Of a DNA stretch of 64,000 nucleotides, positions 41,678-53,839 are shown in pieces. Each line of letters starts with the position of its first letter. The first letter of the stretch is position 1. Source of the stretch: Spraguea lophii (taxonomy: Eukaryota; Microsporidia; Spragueidae); the NCBI GenBank assembly GCA_001887945.1, contig LDOQ01000051.1, positions 62,001 to 126,000 on the forward strand, written 5' to 3'. Under the pieces are notes generated by a model. It was not told the origin of the DNA. It saw nothing but the letters and a program-made list of their open reading frames with translations, and did not search any database. Position numbers and translations under genes: made by a program.

Positions 41678-41890
41678 TTATTTGTGTGCAAGAAAGTTTT
41701 CTATCGAATCTCCACGTACTAATAATATTTCACAATCATCATCATAATCTACTTTCACATCTTCTAATATCATATTCATAAATCCATCATATCCAATTAA
41801 AGTTCCAATTACATTACCTTTTTCTTTAATTTTTACTTTTATAAGACAATTTAAAAATGGAGATAAATCTGGGATAGTGTTGTTCTTCAT
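41678..41890 (-). CDS. Sm/LSm-family protein (SmF, LSm6 or SmG type)
   Basis: 70 residues, about the size of the smallest Sm proteins. Sm1 motif: FLNCLIKVKIKEKGNVIGTL then GYDGFMNMILEDV (family pattern G.L...D.YMN..L). Sm2 motif: ILLVRGDSI (family (I/V)RG(N/D)(N/S)(I/V)). FLN...DGFMNM points to SmF or LSm6, while RGDSI also fits SmG or SmE. Sm proteins form the seven-membered ring of spliceosomal snRNPs, and LSm rings act in U6 function or mRNA decay. ACCC touches the ATG. The gene follows EMG1 by about 70 bp on the same strand. Confidence 0.82.
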   Translation of the reverse strand: MKNNTIPDLSPFLNCLIKVKIKEKGNVIGTLIGYDGFMNMILEDVKVDYDDDCEILLVRGDSIENFLAHK

Positions 41891-41961
41891 GGGTACGTAA
41901 AATTTACAATAAAATAAAATAATATTTTTTTAAGTTTGATAAAGCATTTTAATATTTATTT

Positions 41962-42528
41962 TTAGAATATTCCTAAAATATCTTCTAACATAAAACATAT
42001 CTTTGATATAGCTGTTGCTCCAGATAATGCAAAATTCGAAACCTTTATCATCATATAAAGATCTTTGAAATTTTCTTCTGTTCCTTTGGATATTGCATTT
42101 ACATAGAAACAATAACCATTTTCTATGTTATGAGATATTTTTTCTTTTGAAATCTTCTCACCATCTTGCGATAATCCAACTTTACGAATATTTGGTGGCA
42201 AATATGATTCAACTGGTCCTTTTATTATTTTCATCAAAATTTCTCCATCGTTAGATTTAATTTTTAAATTTTTAAATAGTTGTTTAAAAAGACCCTGGAA
42301 TCTTGAATATGTTCGTGGTATTCTTATATTAGGATTTACATCAATTAAAATATTATTCGTAGTATTTATAAATATTTTCATTTTTTTTGATTTATTTAAA
42401 GGAGAATCTATTAGTGTCAAAAGTATATGATGTGTTATATCTGCTCTTTCATCTTTTCTAAATGTCTTCTTAGATGATTGCATATCTGTTAATTGTGCTT
42501 GGTCGATTATAAAAAATATTTGTTCCAT
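41962..42528 (-). CDS. EMG1: 18S rRNA pseudouridine N1-methyltransferase Emg1/Nep1
   Basis: 188 residues, shorter than yeast Nep1 (252) through loss of the N-terminus. SPOUT-type enzyme that methylates N1 of a hypermodified pseudouridine in 18S rRNA and is needed for small-subunit assembly. Key motifs: ADITHHILLTLIDSPLNKSK, VNPNIRIPRTYSRFQGL (family VNPxxRIPRTFxRFxGL), IIKGPVESYLPPNIRKVGLS, FYVNAISKG and ISNxxLSxA-like VSNFALSGATAISKIC. The start has TCCC touching the ATG. Confidence 0.93.
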   Translation of the reverse strand: MEQIFFIIDQAQLTDMQSSKKTFRKDERADITHHILLTLIDSPLNKSKKMKIFINTTNNILIDVNPNIRIPRTYSRFQGLFKQLFKNLKIKSNDGEILMKIIKGPVESYLPPNIRKVGLSQDGEKISKEKISHNIENGYCFYVNAISKGTEENFKDLYMMIKVSNFALSGATAISKICFMLEDILGIF

Positions 42529-42988
42529 GGGATAAAAAAACTTTGCATTAAAATTTTTTAGTTATGAATATTTAATTATAGTTAAAGTTCTCTCATATAT
42601 TTATCTCTCGATCATCTGTGATTATTAAATTTATTCAGATTTTTTTTAAAAGTCATTTTTAGAATAATATTAAAAATTCGTTAAAAATAAATATTAATTA
42701 AAAATATTTTTATATTGTTTTTACACACTGGTGGGCTGTAATAACCATAAAAGTTTTATTAATAGGCAGGTGGTGGTTTTCTCTTCCTCTAATAGAAAAC
42801 AAAAAAAAGTTTTTTACTAAGATAATATCCAGTTTTGCTCTAAATCAATAATAACGTATTTATTAAAAGAAGATGAAGAATTTTTGTTTGAGTGATAATT
42901 TATAGGTGTGTACTATAAATCAACAATTTATGTTGTAATAAAAAATTTAAAATATACTTTAACTTTAATTAAGATTAATTATTTCCTA
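42529..42988. other. Intergenic, 460 bp, nothing recognised
   Basis: Upstream region of EMG1 and downstream region of the forkhead gene (both minus strand). It includes a locally G-rich patch (GGCAGGTGGTGG near 42763) of unknown meaning. Confidence 0.4.
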
Positions 42989-43648
42989 TTATATATTGAA
43001 TGAGAACATTTTATCGAAGAAATCATGAGGATCTTCATTATTTTGTTGTAAATCTAGAAGATCGTAACAATCGAATCCTTTAAACTCTTCATCAAAATAA
43101 CTATGTGTTTCTCTGATTGGAGGATTGATAGGTTGTACTCGTTGTATTTCCAATCCTGTTTCAAAGTCAATCTCTTCCATAGGAACTAAAACAATTTTAG
43201 ATTTTTGAGTATAGTTTTCAACCGATTCATTAGCCATTTTCCCAATACCTCTTGATCTTCTTACTTTTTTGTTGTTTCTTCTAATTACTTCACCTGCTCG
43301 TTCCAAATCAACAGTCCAAAAAGATCCTTTGTTTCCATATTCTTTAGACTGTTTTTTAAAACAATCATAGACCGATAAATTGTGTCTTACTGAATTCTTC
43401 CACTTGGTTCCTGAAATTTTGAAGTAAGGATACGTTTCTTCTATCCAGCGATAAATCTCACGTAGGGGAAGTCTCCGTTGTTTAGAACTTATTATTGCCT
43501 GTGTTATCAAATGTGCATATGATTCTTGTGGCTTGTTACTACCAATATAACCTTCTTCTATGTTTTGCATTAATAATTTGATCAATCTCTCTTCTTTTCT
43601 TCCGTTTTCTTCAATGTTCGACAATCTGTTGAAGTTGTCTTTATTCAT
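42989..43648 (-). CDS. Forkhead (winged-helix) transcription factor
   Basis: 219 residues. The forkhead domain (about 40-125) is clear: ESYAHLITQAIISSKQRRLP, LREIYRWIEETYPYFK, KWKNSVRHNLSVYDCFKK (recognition helix, family WQNSIRHNLSLNxxF) and KGSFWTVDLE. A basic patch follows (RRNNKKVRRSRG). No FHA domain is present. Fungal relatives control cell cycle or morphogenesis; the role here is unknown. The start lacks a C-tract, as does the homeobox gene at 51474. Confidence 0.93.
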   Translation of the reverse strand: MNKDNFNRLSNIEENGRKEERLIKLLMQNIEEGYIGSNKPQESYAHLITQAIISSKQRRLPLREIYRWIEETYPYFKISGTKWKNSVRHNLSVYDCFKKQSKEYGNKGSFWTVDLERAGEVIRRNNKKVRRSRGIGKMANESVENYTQKSKIVLVPMEEIDFETGLEIQRVQPINPPIRETHSYFDEEFKGFDCYDLLDLQQNNEDPHDFFDKMFSFNI

Positions 43649-44309
43649 ATTAATTTTGTGTGTTGTTTAATTATTTTATACAAAAACATTGATCGGATCA
43701 TAACTTTTATCATTTATCATCTTTTTTGTTTTACTAATTATGTTAATAAAAAATAAAAACATTTAAAATATAGATCGTAAAGATAAATTTGAATTGTTTT
43801 TAATATTGAAATCTTATTTTTGTGATATTTTCATGTTTCAGAATTTTCAGGGGATTAAACTTTAATATTTTTTTAAGTTAAATTTTTATCAGAGAAAATC
43901 ATATAATATAATATAAAATATCTTTAGAACATTAGATATATATTTATTTGATATAGTAATTAAAATATCATATTGATCAGTACCAATTGATATAACATTA
44001 AATATATTTTTATGATGTTTTAGTATAATTTAATACTATGAAATATTTTGACGTAATATTTTGTGTACAAGTTATACGCTTGATACGATCTGATATATTT
44101 TATCTGGATTATGATAAAATATATCACTATATCTAAGATAAATATAATATTTATTATAAATTTAATAGCTATATTTGAAGTTAATTAAACGCTATAATAA
44201 TATTTTTGTTTCAATAAACTGGAAATCAACATTTTAAAAGTATCAATTATATATGTGAATATGCCAGTTGTATTGATATAAATAAAAAATATTTTATATT
44301 CCCCTTTGA
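43649..44309. other. Intergenic, 661 bp, divergent 5' regions, nothing recognised
   Basis: Between the forkhead and METTL5 starts. AT-rich, no repeats seen. CCCCTTTGA lies directly before the METTL5 ATG. Confidence 0.4.
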
Positions 44310-44906
44310 ATGAAACAATTAAAATGGGATTTGTCTCGAATCCAATCTTTTAAAAATCCTAATATCAAATATGAACAGTACGTTACACCACATGATATTG
44401 CAGCAGACATATTAAATCTTATACACACGGAATATGATGACATTGAGAACAAAACAATACTGGATTTGGGTGTGGGAACTGGTATGTTAACAGCTGCGGC
44501 TTCCTATTTCAATCCTGCATATCAATTAGCTTTAGACATTTGTCCCAATGCATTGGAAATATGTAAAGAAAATTTAACAAATCTTGAATTGGATGTAGAT
44601 TTGGTGAGATGTAATTTTGAAAATTTTTTCACTAAAAAAAAATTTGATACAACCATAATGAATCCACCATTTGGTGTTCATAACGAGAAAGCTGATTCGA
44701 TAGCAATAGAATGCGCTTTGAAAAATTCATCGATTGTGTATTTTTTACATACTAAATCTACAAGAAATTTTATTCTTAAAAAATATAAAGAAAATATTAA
44801 AGTTATAGCTGAACTCAAATATGAGCTCCCTATGACATATAAATTTCATAAAAAGAAGAAAAAGATTATTGATATGGATCTTTACAGGTTAAAATCAACT
44901 AAATAA
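44310..44906 (+). CDS. METTL5: METTL5-like 18S rRNA adenine-N6 methyltransferase
   Basis: 198 residues, like human METTL5 (209). Visible parts: the family N-terminal segment YEQYVTPHDIAADILNLI, SAM-binding motif LDLGVGTGML, acidic residue D at ALDICPNAL, catalytic MNPPFGVHN (NPPF, typical for adenine-N6 or glutamine MTases), then a C-terminal helix and strand. METTL5 with TRMT112 installs m6A in 18S rRNA. CCCCTTTGA before the ATG supports the start. Together with EMG1, 1.8 kb away, it adds to an rRNA-modification group, although the two are not in one operon. Confidence 0.92.
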   Translation: MKQLKWDLSRIQSFKNPNIKYEQYVTPHDIAADILNLIHTEYDDIENKTILDLGVGTGMLTAAASYFNPAYQLALDICPNALEICKENLTNLELDVDLVRCNFENFFTKKKFDTTIMNPPFGVHNEKADSIAIECALKNSSIVYFLHTKSTRNFILKKYKENIKVIAELKYELPMTYKFHKKKKKIIDMDLYRLKSTK

Positions 44907-47900
44907 TAAAGAATAAAAAATCAATATGAAAATATATTATATTTATATTATTTTCTATTTTAACATCAATGTTTAACAAGATAAAGAAATATTTTTAATA
45001 AAAATAAATGTTATAAATGAAGATACATAAAATAACTTTATTGTCATACTTATTAAAATACGTGTTAATTTAAAAATTTATTTTATATTTAATGAGAAAA
45101 TTAAAACAATATTTTCTGTTTAAAAGTTATATAATCAATCTATTAAAATGAAATAGGATTATTTTTAACTACGAATATACATAATAACTTATATAAATAA
45201 AATTAATATTTTATTTTAAAAAAAATTCTATATGTTTTTGAAAAAAGAAATTTCTTTATATATTTTTTTGCTTTTAATTATAACACTTTACTTGCTGTAA
45301 ATATATCATGATGAATTGAAAACTGAAATTACATATTAATTTATTTTATAAAAATTTCTGTTTTCTATTATTCACAAATGCATCTATTTTTTTAAAGATA
45401 AATATCTAATTATTAGAAATTTTTAAAAAGAAGTGGTCGGATATTTTGTTCAATTTTTTAATAATAAAGTTGTAATTATACCTAAAGTGCTTCGTATCTA
45501 TTGCCACACCAAGATCTGTGATCTTTTGTCCTTAAAACAAACAATAAGAATATATATTGATTGGTTTCATTATATATACTTCCAATTTCATTTCAACTTA
45601 TGTTTCAAAATATTGGGTTTATTCATAATACATACAACTTTCCACCGCCATTTTGATGCGATGCTAATCTCTTTATTGGCATAATATTGTTGGGCTTACA
45701 GACTAATGATAAAGTTATAATTATATTCATAATTTTTATTTTAATTATTATGACTTTCGTGTAAAGCAAATATGGTTATTTTGTTGATTCATAACGCACT
45801 TGATTCTTTCTATTTCATATACTTTATTATCTTTTGCTTTAAAAATATTTTTTATGTGAAAACTTCGAATTATATAACATTATAACTTTAATGCTATCTC
45901 AATATCATTGAGTTATGTTAATATATAAAAATATAACTTAAATTCTTTTTTTATGTATATAATAATGTCTATTATAAATATATTTGGCTTTATAGTTTTT
46001 ATGAGGAAGTGCTTGGTTAAGCTATATATTATTCGTAAAATTCATAGAATGGAAATAAATCTCAAAAACTTTACTATTTATTTAAAAATATAACTTTCTT
46101 TATCTTTATAATATTATATATTTAAAAATTTTACGTCCTATTATTATGTTAAAAATATTTTTTTTATAAAATTGCATATTTTCATAATCTTTATCTGAAA
46201 CTACATACTGTATAGTTAAAATAACTTTTATTGAGTGTTTTGGATTATTTGATTATCTTTGTTTTATTACATCTAATTTTTTATTTATTCTTGAAAAGTT
46301 ATGAAAATTATTTGAAAATAAATAATTCCGAGATCTTTTATTCCCCTTTGATATCTTTGTAATTACTTTATATTAGTAGAATTATACATATCACTTTAAA
46401 ATATGTCATAAAATTTCCTTTTAATATAATATTATGTCTCGTAATGAACATTTTTATTTATATATTAAAATTTTCTTATTGTTTATAAAGATTAATATGT
46501 TTTACTTTATAACACCAAAATTATTTATTTAATAAACAATGATATAATCAAAACAAATTTTATGTATAATGAATTTTAATTAATCCTTATATGGAAATTA
46601 GTATATATATTTACTTTAATGGGTTTAATTAAATTTTTTACTTTATTGTAATAAATTCAATTAATTATTTAATAAATAATTCTATTTATATTAAGGAAAT
46701 TGAAAATATTTATTTTTCTGAAGTTTATATAAAGTCTAGATTTGATATTATTTTAATTGTATTTGAACATACTAATGTTAATTATGATATTTTTTATATT
46801 CTTTTTGATGGTTTAAATAAATATTTAATAATATTTTATATTATTTTACATTTTTCTTTTTTTAAAATCTAATAAATTTATCAAATATGAAAAAATTAGA
46901 TAAGTTATTATCAAATAAGAAACATTTTTATTTTCAAAAAAAAATATTTTCATTATTTTTTTATAACCTGTCATATTTAATTATTGTCTTATCAAAAAAA
47001 AAATGAAAAAAATAATTTCAAAAAAAACCTTATATCCCATGTTAAACTTTACTTATTCATTACTCTTTAAAATTGAGAAGGTTATCGATGAGATATGATC
47101 AATATAATCATAAGAGAAGAGTAAAACCAATATTTTATGTAGTTTATAGATACCAGAAAGCAGGCAAAGAAATTTGATTAAATATAATGTATTATAGTAA
47201 ACCTATGTGGAAAATTTACTATTTAATCGATATAGATTTTATGTTAAGAAGTAACACGCTGAATAAATCAGTTATAAGAAAAAAAGACGAAAGAAAAATT
47301 ATATATGGTGAAATTGGTTTTTTGTAAAACCTAATCGATTGTAAAAGGAATTAAAACCTTATAGACATTTTTATTAGATAATAATCTTTTAAACCATTTA
47401 TTATATTGATGTATTGGTTATGTTTGTGAACATAATATTAGTTATTATTTAAATATGTCCTCATAGTGATATCGAAAGTATCAAGATATTATACAAATTT
47501 TATCATGATGTTCAATTAATAAAAACGATAGAATTAAACGTATATTCATTATTACATGAATATCTTAAAACCCAATAATTATATATTATTGGGATTGTTC
47601 GATATATACATATATTAATTTTTAAATTATATTTTCACTAATGAAAAAAACATTTAAAAGTAAAATATTAGTTCAAAATGATTTAGTAAATCAAATAATA
47701 AACTTAATATATTGGGTTCGAGAAAATAATATCGAGAATTCTTATTTTTTGTTACCGTGTTAATTATACGACCTGCCATTGAAAGCATATTTATATGGCT
47801 ACAGCATTTGTGTATTATACAATACATAATATTATTTAACGTAATATTAAGATCGAAATGGTTTTGTTTTGTTAAACATATAAATACATTGTATTTATTA

Positions 47901-49096
47901 TTATATGTGTATAGTACATATAATAATTGTTTTGGCACATTCTATAAAATACAATATTAACATGTATTTCTTATCGACAGCATTAATTTATTCGAACATT
48001 ATAATATATATAATTGTATTATATATCTAGATTAACAAATCTTAATTTTTTAATATGTATATTTCATTTTCATTCGAATATATATATATATTTGTAATGT
48101 TTTAAAACATGCTATGCTTTTAATCACAAAATTTTGTATTTTTTATGGCTTATAATAGATGCTTGGTATTCTAAAAATATCATGTAGTTTTCATACATTT
48201 ATAGCTGCACATCTTGTTAATTACAATATTATATTATTTTTATAAATATAACATATCTTATTATTCCGTATTACGGTATATTCGTATAATAAAGACTTAA
48301 ATATTATTAATACTGATCTCGTTATAAAATTATAATCATATGCAAAAATGTAAATTATTTTTAATAGAGCCAATGGTGAGTTTTTAAAACCCCATTTATT
48401 ATTATTGAATATATAACGTTAAATACATTTGCATAGGTCTCGATTTTCTAAATTTGTTATATTGGTATACTACGACTTAAACATTCTGGGGGTTCGTCTT
48501 TTATAACTAAAAAAATTAATGAAATGAATGTTGATCGAATATATAATTATAATTCGAAATAAATCATAATTTTAACAAAAAATTTTCTTTGTTGAAATAT
48601 GAAATTGCATTAATTGTATATAAAAACTTAAATTTCAAAATATAAAAAAATCGTAACTAATTCTTTTTCACAATACATGTTTGGTTTTATTCGTTAACCA
48701 AAATATACTAATGAAATTATTTTTTTGGAAAAAAATATTATTTTCTATTTTTGACATATATTTTTTTCATTTTTTACAAATAAATGATTTTTCATTGATT
48801 CTATAAAAAACTTAGAAAGTTCGATTTAAGTATAATAAGTATCCATATACTTTATTTAATATTGAAGTTTCAAATAAGTGTCATTTTTGAAAAAAAATAT
48901 TTATATGTTTAGCAAATTTATATTAACTTTTATTTATAAGTGTTCTGATTTTTCGTAAAACTAAGGATCTAACTTATTATATTGTTGCTATTCTTAATTA
49001 ATGAAATTTTGTATAATAATACATTTTTGATGACTAATTTTACATACAGAGTAACAAAAAAATAAACTTTTAAAATCATTTTTTTTGAAAGGATAT
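44907..49096. other. Gene-poor stretch, 4.2 kb, with one SINE relic
   Basis: The longest interval without a supported gene. It contains the SINE relic at about 45480-45665. Two ATG-less open stretches look mildly protein-like: about 46625-46870 plus (IKEIENIYFSEVYIKSRFDI) and 47654-47938 minus (FLEPNILSLLFDLLNHF). Either may be a gene relic or chance in AT-rich DNA. Many homopolymer A and T runs occur; no RNA gene was recognised. Confidence 0.4.
45480..45665 (-). mobile_element. Degraded SINE relic (3' half)
   Basis: In plus orientation, TCTGTGATCTTTTGTCC corresponds to copy B's TCTGTGACCTTCGGTTCC, TATTGATTGGTTTCATTATA to TACTAACTGGTTTCGCTACA, and TTATGTTTCAAAATATTGGG to TTATGCTCCAGAGTGTTAGG. 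The tRNA-like head is not visible. Confidence 0.5.
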
Positions 49097-49441
49097 ATGA
49101 AAGACATTGAAAAATTACAGACAAAGTTCTTCGTTAAACGTCCTAAAAAATCCAAAGTTACAAAAAGGAAAGAGGACAAAATTGGAAACAATAAAGATTC
49201 TATTATATATGGCAGTAAAATGGCAGCAAATCGGGACTATTCTAATTTGTATGGATTTTCTGGAATACGGGATTTCGAACACTCGAGTAACAATGTATAT
49301 TTTAAAAAATGGATAATTATAAAAGAAAAATCATTAAAATATAATAACAAAAAAGTATTACCCATTGACAATATATTTTTGGATGAAAAGGAATTAGAAG
49401 CTCTGGAGGGTTTAATTAAATTGAAAAATTTGAAGATTTAA
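49097..49441 (+). CDS. Hypothetical small basic protein
   Basis: 114 residues from the ATG at 49097 (the frame also opens at a TTG 12 bases earlier). The N-terminal part is Lys-rich (RPKKSKVTKRKEDK), the middle has aromatic residues, and the C-terminus is a short helix (DEKELEALEGLIKLKNLKI). Its amino-acid use is protein-like and unlike the shadow frames nearby. There is no C-tract before the start and no recognised domain, and it is isolated by gene-poor DNA on both sides. It could be a real lineage-specific gene or the 3' remnant of one. Confidence 0.45.
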   Translation: MKDIEKLQTKFFVKRPKKSKVTKRKEDKIGNNKDSIIYGSKMAANRDYSNLYGFSGIRDFEHSSNNVYFKKWIIIKEKSLKYNNKKVLPIDNIFLDEKELEALEGLIKLKNLKI

Positions 49442-51473
49442 ACGTGGCATGTTTATAGCTAAAAATCAGAATAATTAAAATCCATATAGACTAGATTAGA
49501 CTTGATCTATATTTGTTTTTTAAATATTAATGCCACAGTTAGTTAATGTAAATATAATATAAATGTGACAATAACTTGTATATAATGAGGTTATAATTGG
49601 ATTATAGGTATGTATCATATATGCTAACTACCACGTTTAAAAATTCGACTATATACAGTATTTATAATAAGTTAATAAAAATTGAATATTTATTATAATT
49701 AGAATATAAAATATAACAATAAATAAAATCAGTATATTCAGCTGGAAAAAATATATTTTATATATCATATTGTTTTTATACATATATCTTTCAACAATTA
49801 ACAGTAGTATTATCTAAAAGAAACCAATATGTTCATGGCATCAACAAACAACAATGTAATTGTTCCTGGGTTATGCTATAAATATAAAAAATCAATAAAA
49901 TTGAGAGTTAAACAGTTTATATTAAATAAATATTATTTATTCGTTTTTGTACTATCATAGGACTCATTTACAAGGATGACTTGTGTTATATACTTACTTT
50001 TTTAATGAAACTTTTATTTATAGAGTTTTCTGGCATTTGTAACTTGCTATGGTCTATAACTTTTGGTTCATAAAGTACATTTAAACTTGTATTAACTGAT
50101 TTCGTTGCAATATGCTAATCTTATCTCACTTTGTGTTCCCAAATCGGCGGGGGTTTTGTATATGCTACACATCACCATCTCCTCTAGAATTTTTAAAGAT
50201 TCCCTATCTTTTCTTGATCTAATAATATAAATTTATGAATCAATACAGGAATTACAATTACATCAGCTAACCATCATTTTAACCTAGTAATAGGCCGTCA
50301 TAGAAAGCATAGATAATGCTACATTGTCGAACCCTCACCCATTCAACAACTTTTCTCTGTTACCTTTTATTCTTTTTTTTTTGAAATTTCTTCAAGGGGA
50401 AGGATTCGAACCGCTAGGCTTGGTACTTGGTTACCATCCTACGACCATTATGCTAAACGAACTTTTACTTTTTTTTTAATCATTATTATTTCGTTGTTTT
50501 AAATTATTGGTTTAACGGTATCTAAAACCATAAAATCCAAGAAATTTTTTTTATAGTAATATATTTGAAAATAGAAATTTCACTAAAAATGGTATGTAAT
50601 TGATTAGCTAATTTATATAAGTTATGAATTCGTTTGTAATACTGTAAGTTATGTGAATAAATAGTAAGAATTCCCGGATTTTTTTAGGAAGTAAATATAA
50701 TAATAATCTAAAATACCAAAATATATGATCATATTAGACTAAGAAAAAATTACAGAAATTTGAAATTTATTCTAAACACATAAAAAAAATCATTGGAATT
50801 TTTTAAAAAATATTATATATCAAAACTATTTAATTTTTTATTTATAGTAATTTATAAATATTAATTGTTTTTATATATATCAAATATATAAACTAATGGC
50901 TAAATAAAGAAATGTTTGGATCATTATAAAATATTCAACAAAAAATTGTGAAAGAATTATTCAAGAATAAATATTGAAAGATATATATTAAAAATACAAG
51001 CAGCAAAATAATATTTTTTAAAAATAAAATTATTGATTTATGATAAAAGATTACGAAAATTATTTTTAAAAAGGATATATAATATCAATTTTTATTTGTT
51101 TAAAATATAAATCATAATGATAACATAATGGTTAAATACTTATTTTCTGTTTTTAATGTCAAATATTTGTTTCTTTTTCTTAATATTTTGAAAGTTTTGA
51201 TATAACATATAACAAATAATTTAATATATATTACATAATAATATGTAATATATATATGATATATTATGAAATTAATTAATATAAAGATTATATTTAATTT
51301 ATTTTTTAAAAAAATTCATATTCTAAATAATCAAAGTCAAAATTTCGGTTTTGTTTTAAATGTTAAAAAAATCTAACAAATTACTGTATTTATCTGTATA
51401 AATGATATCATTCCTTTTTTGTCTTATCAATATTTAATAATAGATTTATATTAAGATTGAAAATAAGATCCAT
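49442..51473. other. Intergenic, 2 kb, containing SINE copy E
   Basis: Apart from SINE copy E (49998-50462) the stretch is AT-rich without recognised genes, RNAs or larger repeats. Confidence 0.45.
49998..50462 (-). mobile_element. tRNA-derived SINE, copy E, full length but diverged
   Basis: On the minus strand the head reads TTAGCATAATGGTCGTAGG, then GGTAACCAAG, with a B box GGTTCGAATCC (50402-50412) intact. The body follows copy B throughout (for example plus-strand AATCAATACAGGAATTACAA, CATCAGCTAACCATCATTTT and CTCACCCATTCAACAAC). The 3' end is CTATAAATAAAAGTTTCATT and an A-run. The A box has changed (AGCATAATGG), which should weaken transcription. Both flanks carry ACTT..AC next to the T-run, too short to count as a target-site duplication. 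Confidence 0.84.
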
Positions 51474-51908
51474 ATGAAAATAGAAGGTTTAAATCTACTT
51501 GAAGTCGATGCTGCTGTTGGTCTTTTGAAGTTAGATTATATATATAGGATGAAATCCATATATGGATTAAAGACAAAAAAGACGATGTTACAACAAGAAG
51601 TTTTGAAAGAAGTTTATAAATTAACAAGCTTTCCTTCGACAGAAACGAGAATAGAGATGGCATTATTACTTGGAGTCACACAAAGGAGTATCCAAGTGTG
51701 GTTCCAAAATAAGAGACAAATGGCCAAAAGAAAGAAGAGATTTAAGAATGAAGATCAAGAAAAATATGTTAACGAATATAATAAATTTTTAGAAAAAAAT
51801 ATTAATTGCGAAGAACAAGATGAGTTATATGATATTCCAACTTATACTCTATACAAAATAATTGTAAAATGTGAGAAAAGATTGGATAAAAGAGAATTAA
51901 ATAAATAA
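51474..51908 (+). CDS. Homeodomain protein
   Basis: 144 residues. The homeodomain (about 33-92) ends in the recognition helix VTQRSIQVWFQNKRQMAKRK (Trp76, Phe77, Asn79, Arg81), with the invariant WF-N-R set. Helix 1 is LQQEVLKEVYKL and helix 2 TETRIEMALLLG. The rest is short: about 32 residues before and 50 after, without other domains. Microsporidia have a set of such minimal homeobox factors, including a pair related to fungal mating-type HD genes. Nothing here shows a second HD gene nearby, so a mating-type locus is not supported. No C-tract precedes the ATG. Confidence 0.92.
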   Translation: MKIEGLNLLEVDAAVGLLKLDYIYRMKSIYGLKTKKTMLQQEVLKEVYKLTSFPSTETRIEMALLLGVTQRSIQVWFQNKRQMAKRKKRFKNEDQEKYVNEYNKFLEKNINCEEQDELYDIPTYTLYKIIVKCEKRLDKRELNK

Positions 51909-52705
51909 TTAATAAATAGACGAGATTATGGTTTTTTTTATATTTTTAAGTTTAAAAATAAATATAATTTCGAGATTATAATAACTTCCGTTACTAATGT
52001 TTATATATAAATAGGTCGAGAAAAAGTAGTTTCCATAGCAAATATATTTTGTTTTTCCTTTCTTTTGGATTAAAACATATTTATAGATATCTTTACTGAA
52101 CATTATATTTGTTCTTTTCCTTATTTATTTTTGAATTTTAATCATCTGTCTTGTTTAAAATACATATTATCCTCTAAATAAAAATAAAAAAAACTTTAGA
52201 TCTGTTCATAGGATACCTGAAAATAAATTTTTCAAAGAAAATATGAATTTCTTGATCATTTTTGGGTTGGTAGATTTTTATATAAAAGTACAAAAGTCAT
52301 TTACGTATTGAAATTCCATTCCTTTGTAAAGATAAGATACATTTTAATACATAATAGAGATTTGACTTTCTTTATTTATTTATTCTTTAATTTAAATGTC
52401 AAAAATAATTCTTTCAAGGTTAAGTAAGTAATAGTAAATATACATAAATATTATAATAATTTTAAGAGAAACAAAAAGATTATTATTCATTTTAATGTTT
52501 TTTTAATATAAATGAAGATTAAATGAAAATAAATTGTTTCTAGAACATTTTTAAAAAATCAAAATAATAGGAATAATTTTGTTTCTTTACAAAAATAAAC
52601 ATTAAATTGAATGAGAAAAGTTGAAAGAAATTAAAAAATTAAGATGTCAAAGTGAAAGGAAATTTAAATAAAAAAATAATTAAACATCAAACGAGTTTTT
52701 AATGT
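51909..52705. other. Intergenic, 797 bp, nothing recognised
   Basis: Between the convergent homeobox and actin genes. AT-rich. A frame at 51909-52103 minus has low-complexity content and is not called. Confidence 0.4.
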
Positions 52706-53839
52706 TTAGAAGCACTTACGATGAACAACGGAAGGTCCAAATTCATCATATTCAGATCTTGTTATCCACATTTGTTGGAATGTAGAAAGTGATGCAAGAA
52801 TTGAACCACCGATCCATACTGAATACTTTCTCTCTGGTGGTGATACTACCTTAAGAGTGATTGATGATGGGGCTAATTCTTTCAATTCCTTATGTAATCT
52901 CTCAGAAATACCTGGGAACATTGTTGTACCTCCTGATAAAACAATATTGCTGTAAAGGTCTTTTCTTATATCAATATCACATTTTTGAATTGATTGGTAG
53001 CATGTTTCGTGGATTCCTAATGATTCTAATCCTGCAAGACTTGGTTTAAACAATGCTTCTGGACATCTGAATCTTTCATTTCCGACTGTAATGACGGTAC
53101 CATCTGGCATTTCATAATTCATGAGGATTGAATTATTTGGTTTTGCAGATTCAAGGAGCTCTTTATCGAAATCTTCTGCAACATAACATGTCTTTTCTTT
53201 TATATCTCTAACTATTTCTCTTTCTGCTGTTGTCTCTAAGAAAAATCCTCTGTCTTTCAAAACTCTTGCACAATATCCTGTCAAATCTCTTCCAGCAAAA
53301 TCAATTCTCTCAATTGCATGTGGTAAAGAATATCCTTCAAAGACTGGAACAATGTGTGTAACACCATCACCAGAATCTAAAACTAATCCAGTTGTTCTAC
53401 CACTTGCATATAATGAAAGTACTGCTTGGATGGATACGTAAAATGCTGGAGAATTGAAGTTCTCAAACATAATCTGTGCCATTTTTTCTCTGTTAACCTT
53501 TGGATTCATTGGTGCTTCTGTCATAAGAACTGGGTGTTCTTCTGGTGCAACTCTTAACTCATTGTAAAAAGTGTGATGCCATATTGTTTCCATATCATCC
53601 CAATTGTTAACTATACCGTGTCCTATTGGGTATTTAAGTGTAAGAATACCTCTCTTTGCTTGTGCTTCATCACCAACATATCTGTCTTTTTGACCCATTC
53701 CAACCATTACACCCTTGTGTTTTGGCACTCCTATAATAGATGGGAATACTGTTCTTGGTGAATCATCACCTGCGAAACCAGCTTTACACATACCAGAACC
53801 ATTGTCTATAACTAATGCTTGAACGTTTTCCATACTCAT
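52706..53839 (-). CDS. ACT1: Actin
   Basis: 377 residues, within two residues of canonical actin. The whole chain is conserved, including [80 protein letters not shown] and the C-terminal HRKCF. It binds ATP, forms filaments and is folded by the CCT ring, of which subunit 5 is at 19213-20811. The start is set at [10 protein letters not shown] (ATG at 53839), which has an unusually long C-run (CCCCCC then TAAC) just before it. The frame stays open 29 codons further upstream, but that stretch is hydrophobic noise with no place in actin. The base use is less AT-rich than neighbours, as expected for a strongly expressed gene. Confidence 0.98.
   Translation of the reverse strand: MSMENVQALVIDNGSGMCKAGFAGDDSPRTVFPSIIGVPKHKGVMVGMGQKDRYVGDEAQAKRGILTLKYPIGHGIVNNWDDMETIWHHTFYNELRVAPEEHPVLMTEAPMNPKVNREKMAQIMFENFNSPAFYVSIQAVLSLYASGRTTGLVLDSGDGVTHIVPVFEGYSLPHAIERIDFAGRDLTGYCARVLKDRGFFLETTAEREIVRDIKEKTCYVAEDFDKELLESAKPNNSILMNYEMPDGTVITVGNERFRCPEALFKPSLAGLESLGIHETCYQSIQKCDIDIRKDLYSNIVLSGGTTMFPGISERLHKELKELAPSSITLKVVSPPERKYSVWIGGSILASLSTFQQMWITRSEYDEFGPSVVHRKCF

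Noticed and set aside
45433..45684. 83-codon plus-strand open frame
   Set aside because: Overlaps the SINE relic at 45480-45665, starts with a non-ATG codon and has no protein-like pattern.
46625..46870. ATG-less open stretch of about 80 codons, plus strand
   Set aside because: Only Ile/Phe/Tyr/Asn-rich translation as expected by chance in such AT-rich DNA; no start, no motif.
47654..47938. 94-codon minus-strand open frame in the gene-poor interval
   Set aside because: No ATG start (opens with GTG just after an in-frame TAG), no C-tract, no domain; possibly a relic, not supportable as a gene.
51474..51908. Mating-type-like homeobox locus
   Set aside because: Only one homeodomain gene is present; a paired, divergent HD arrangement is not seen.
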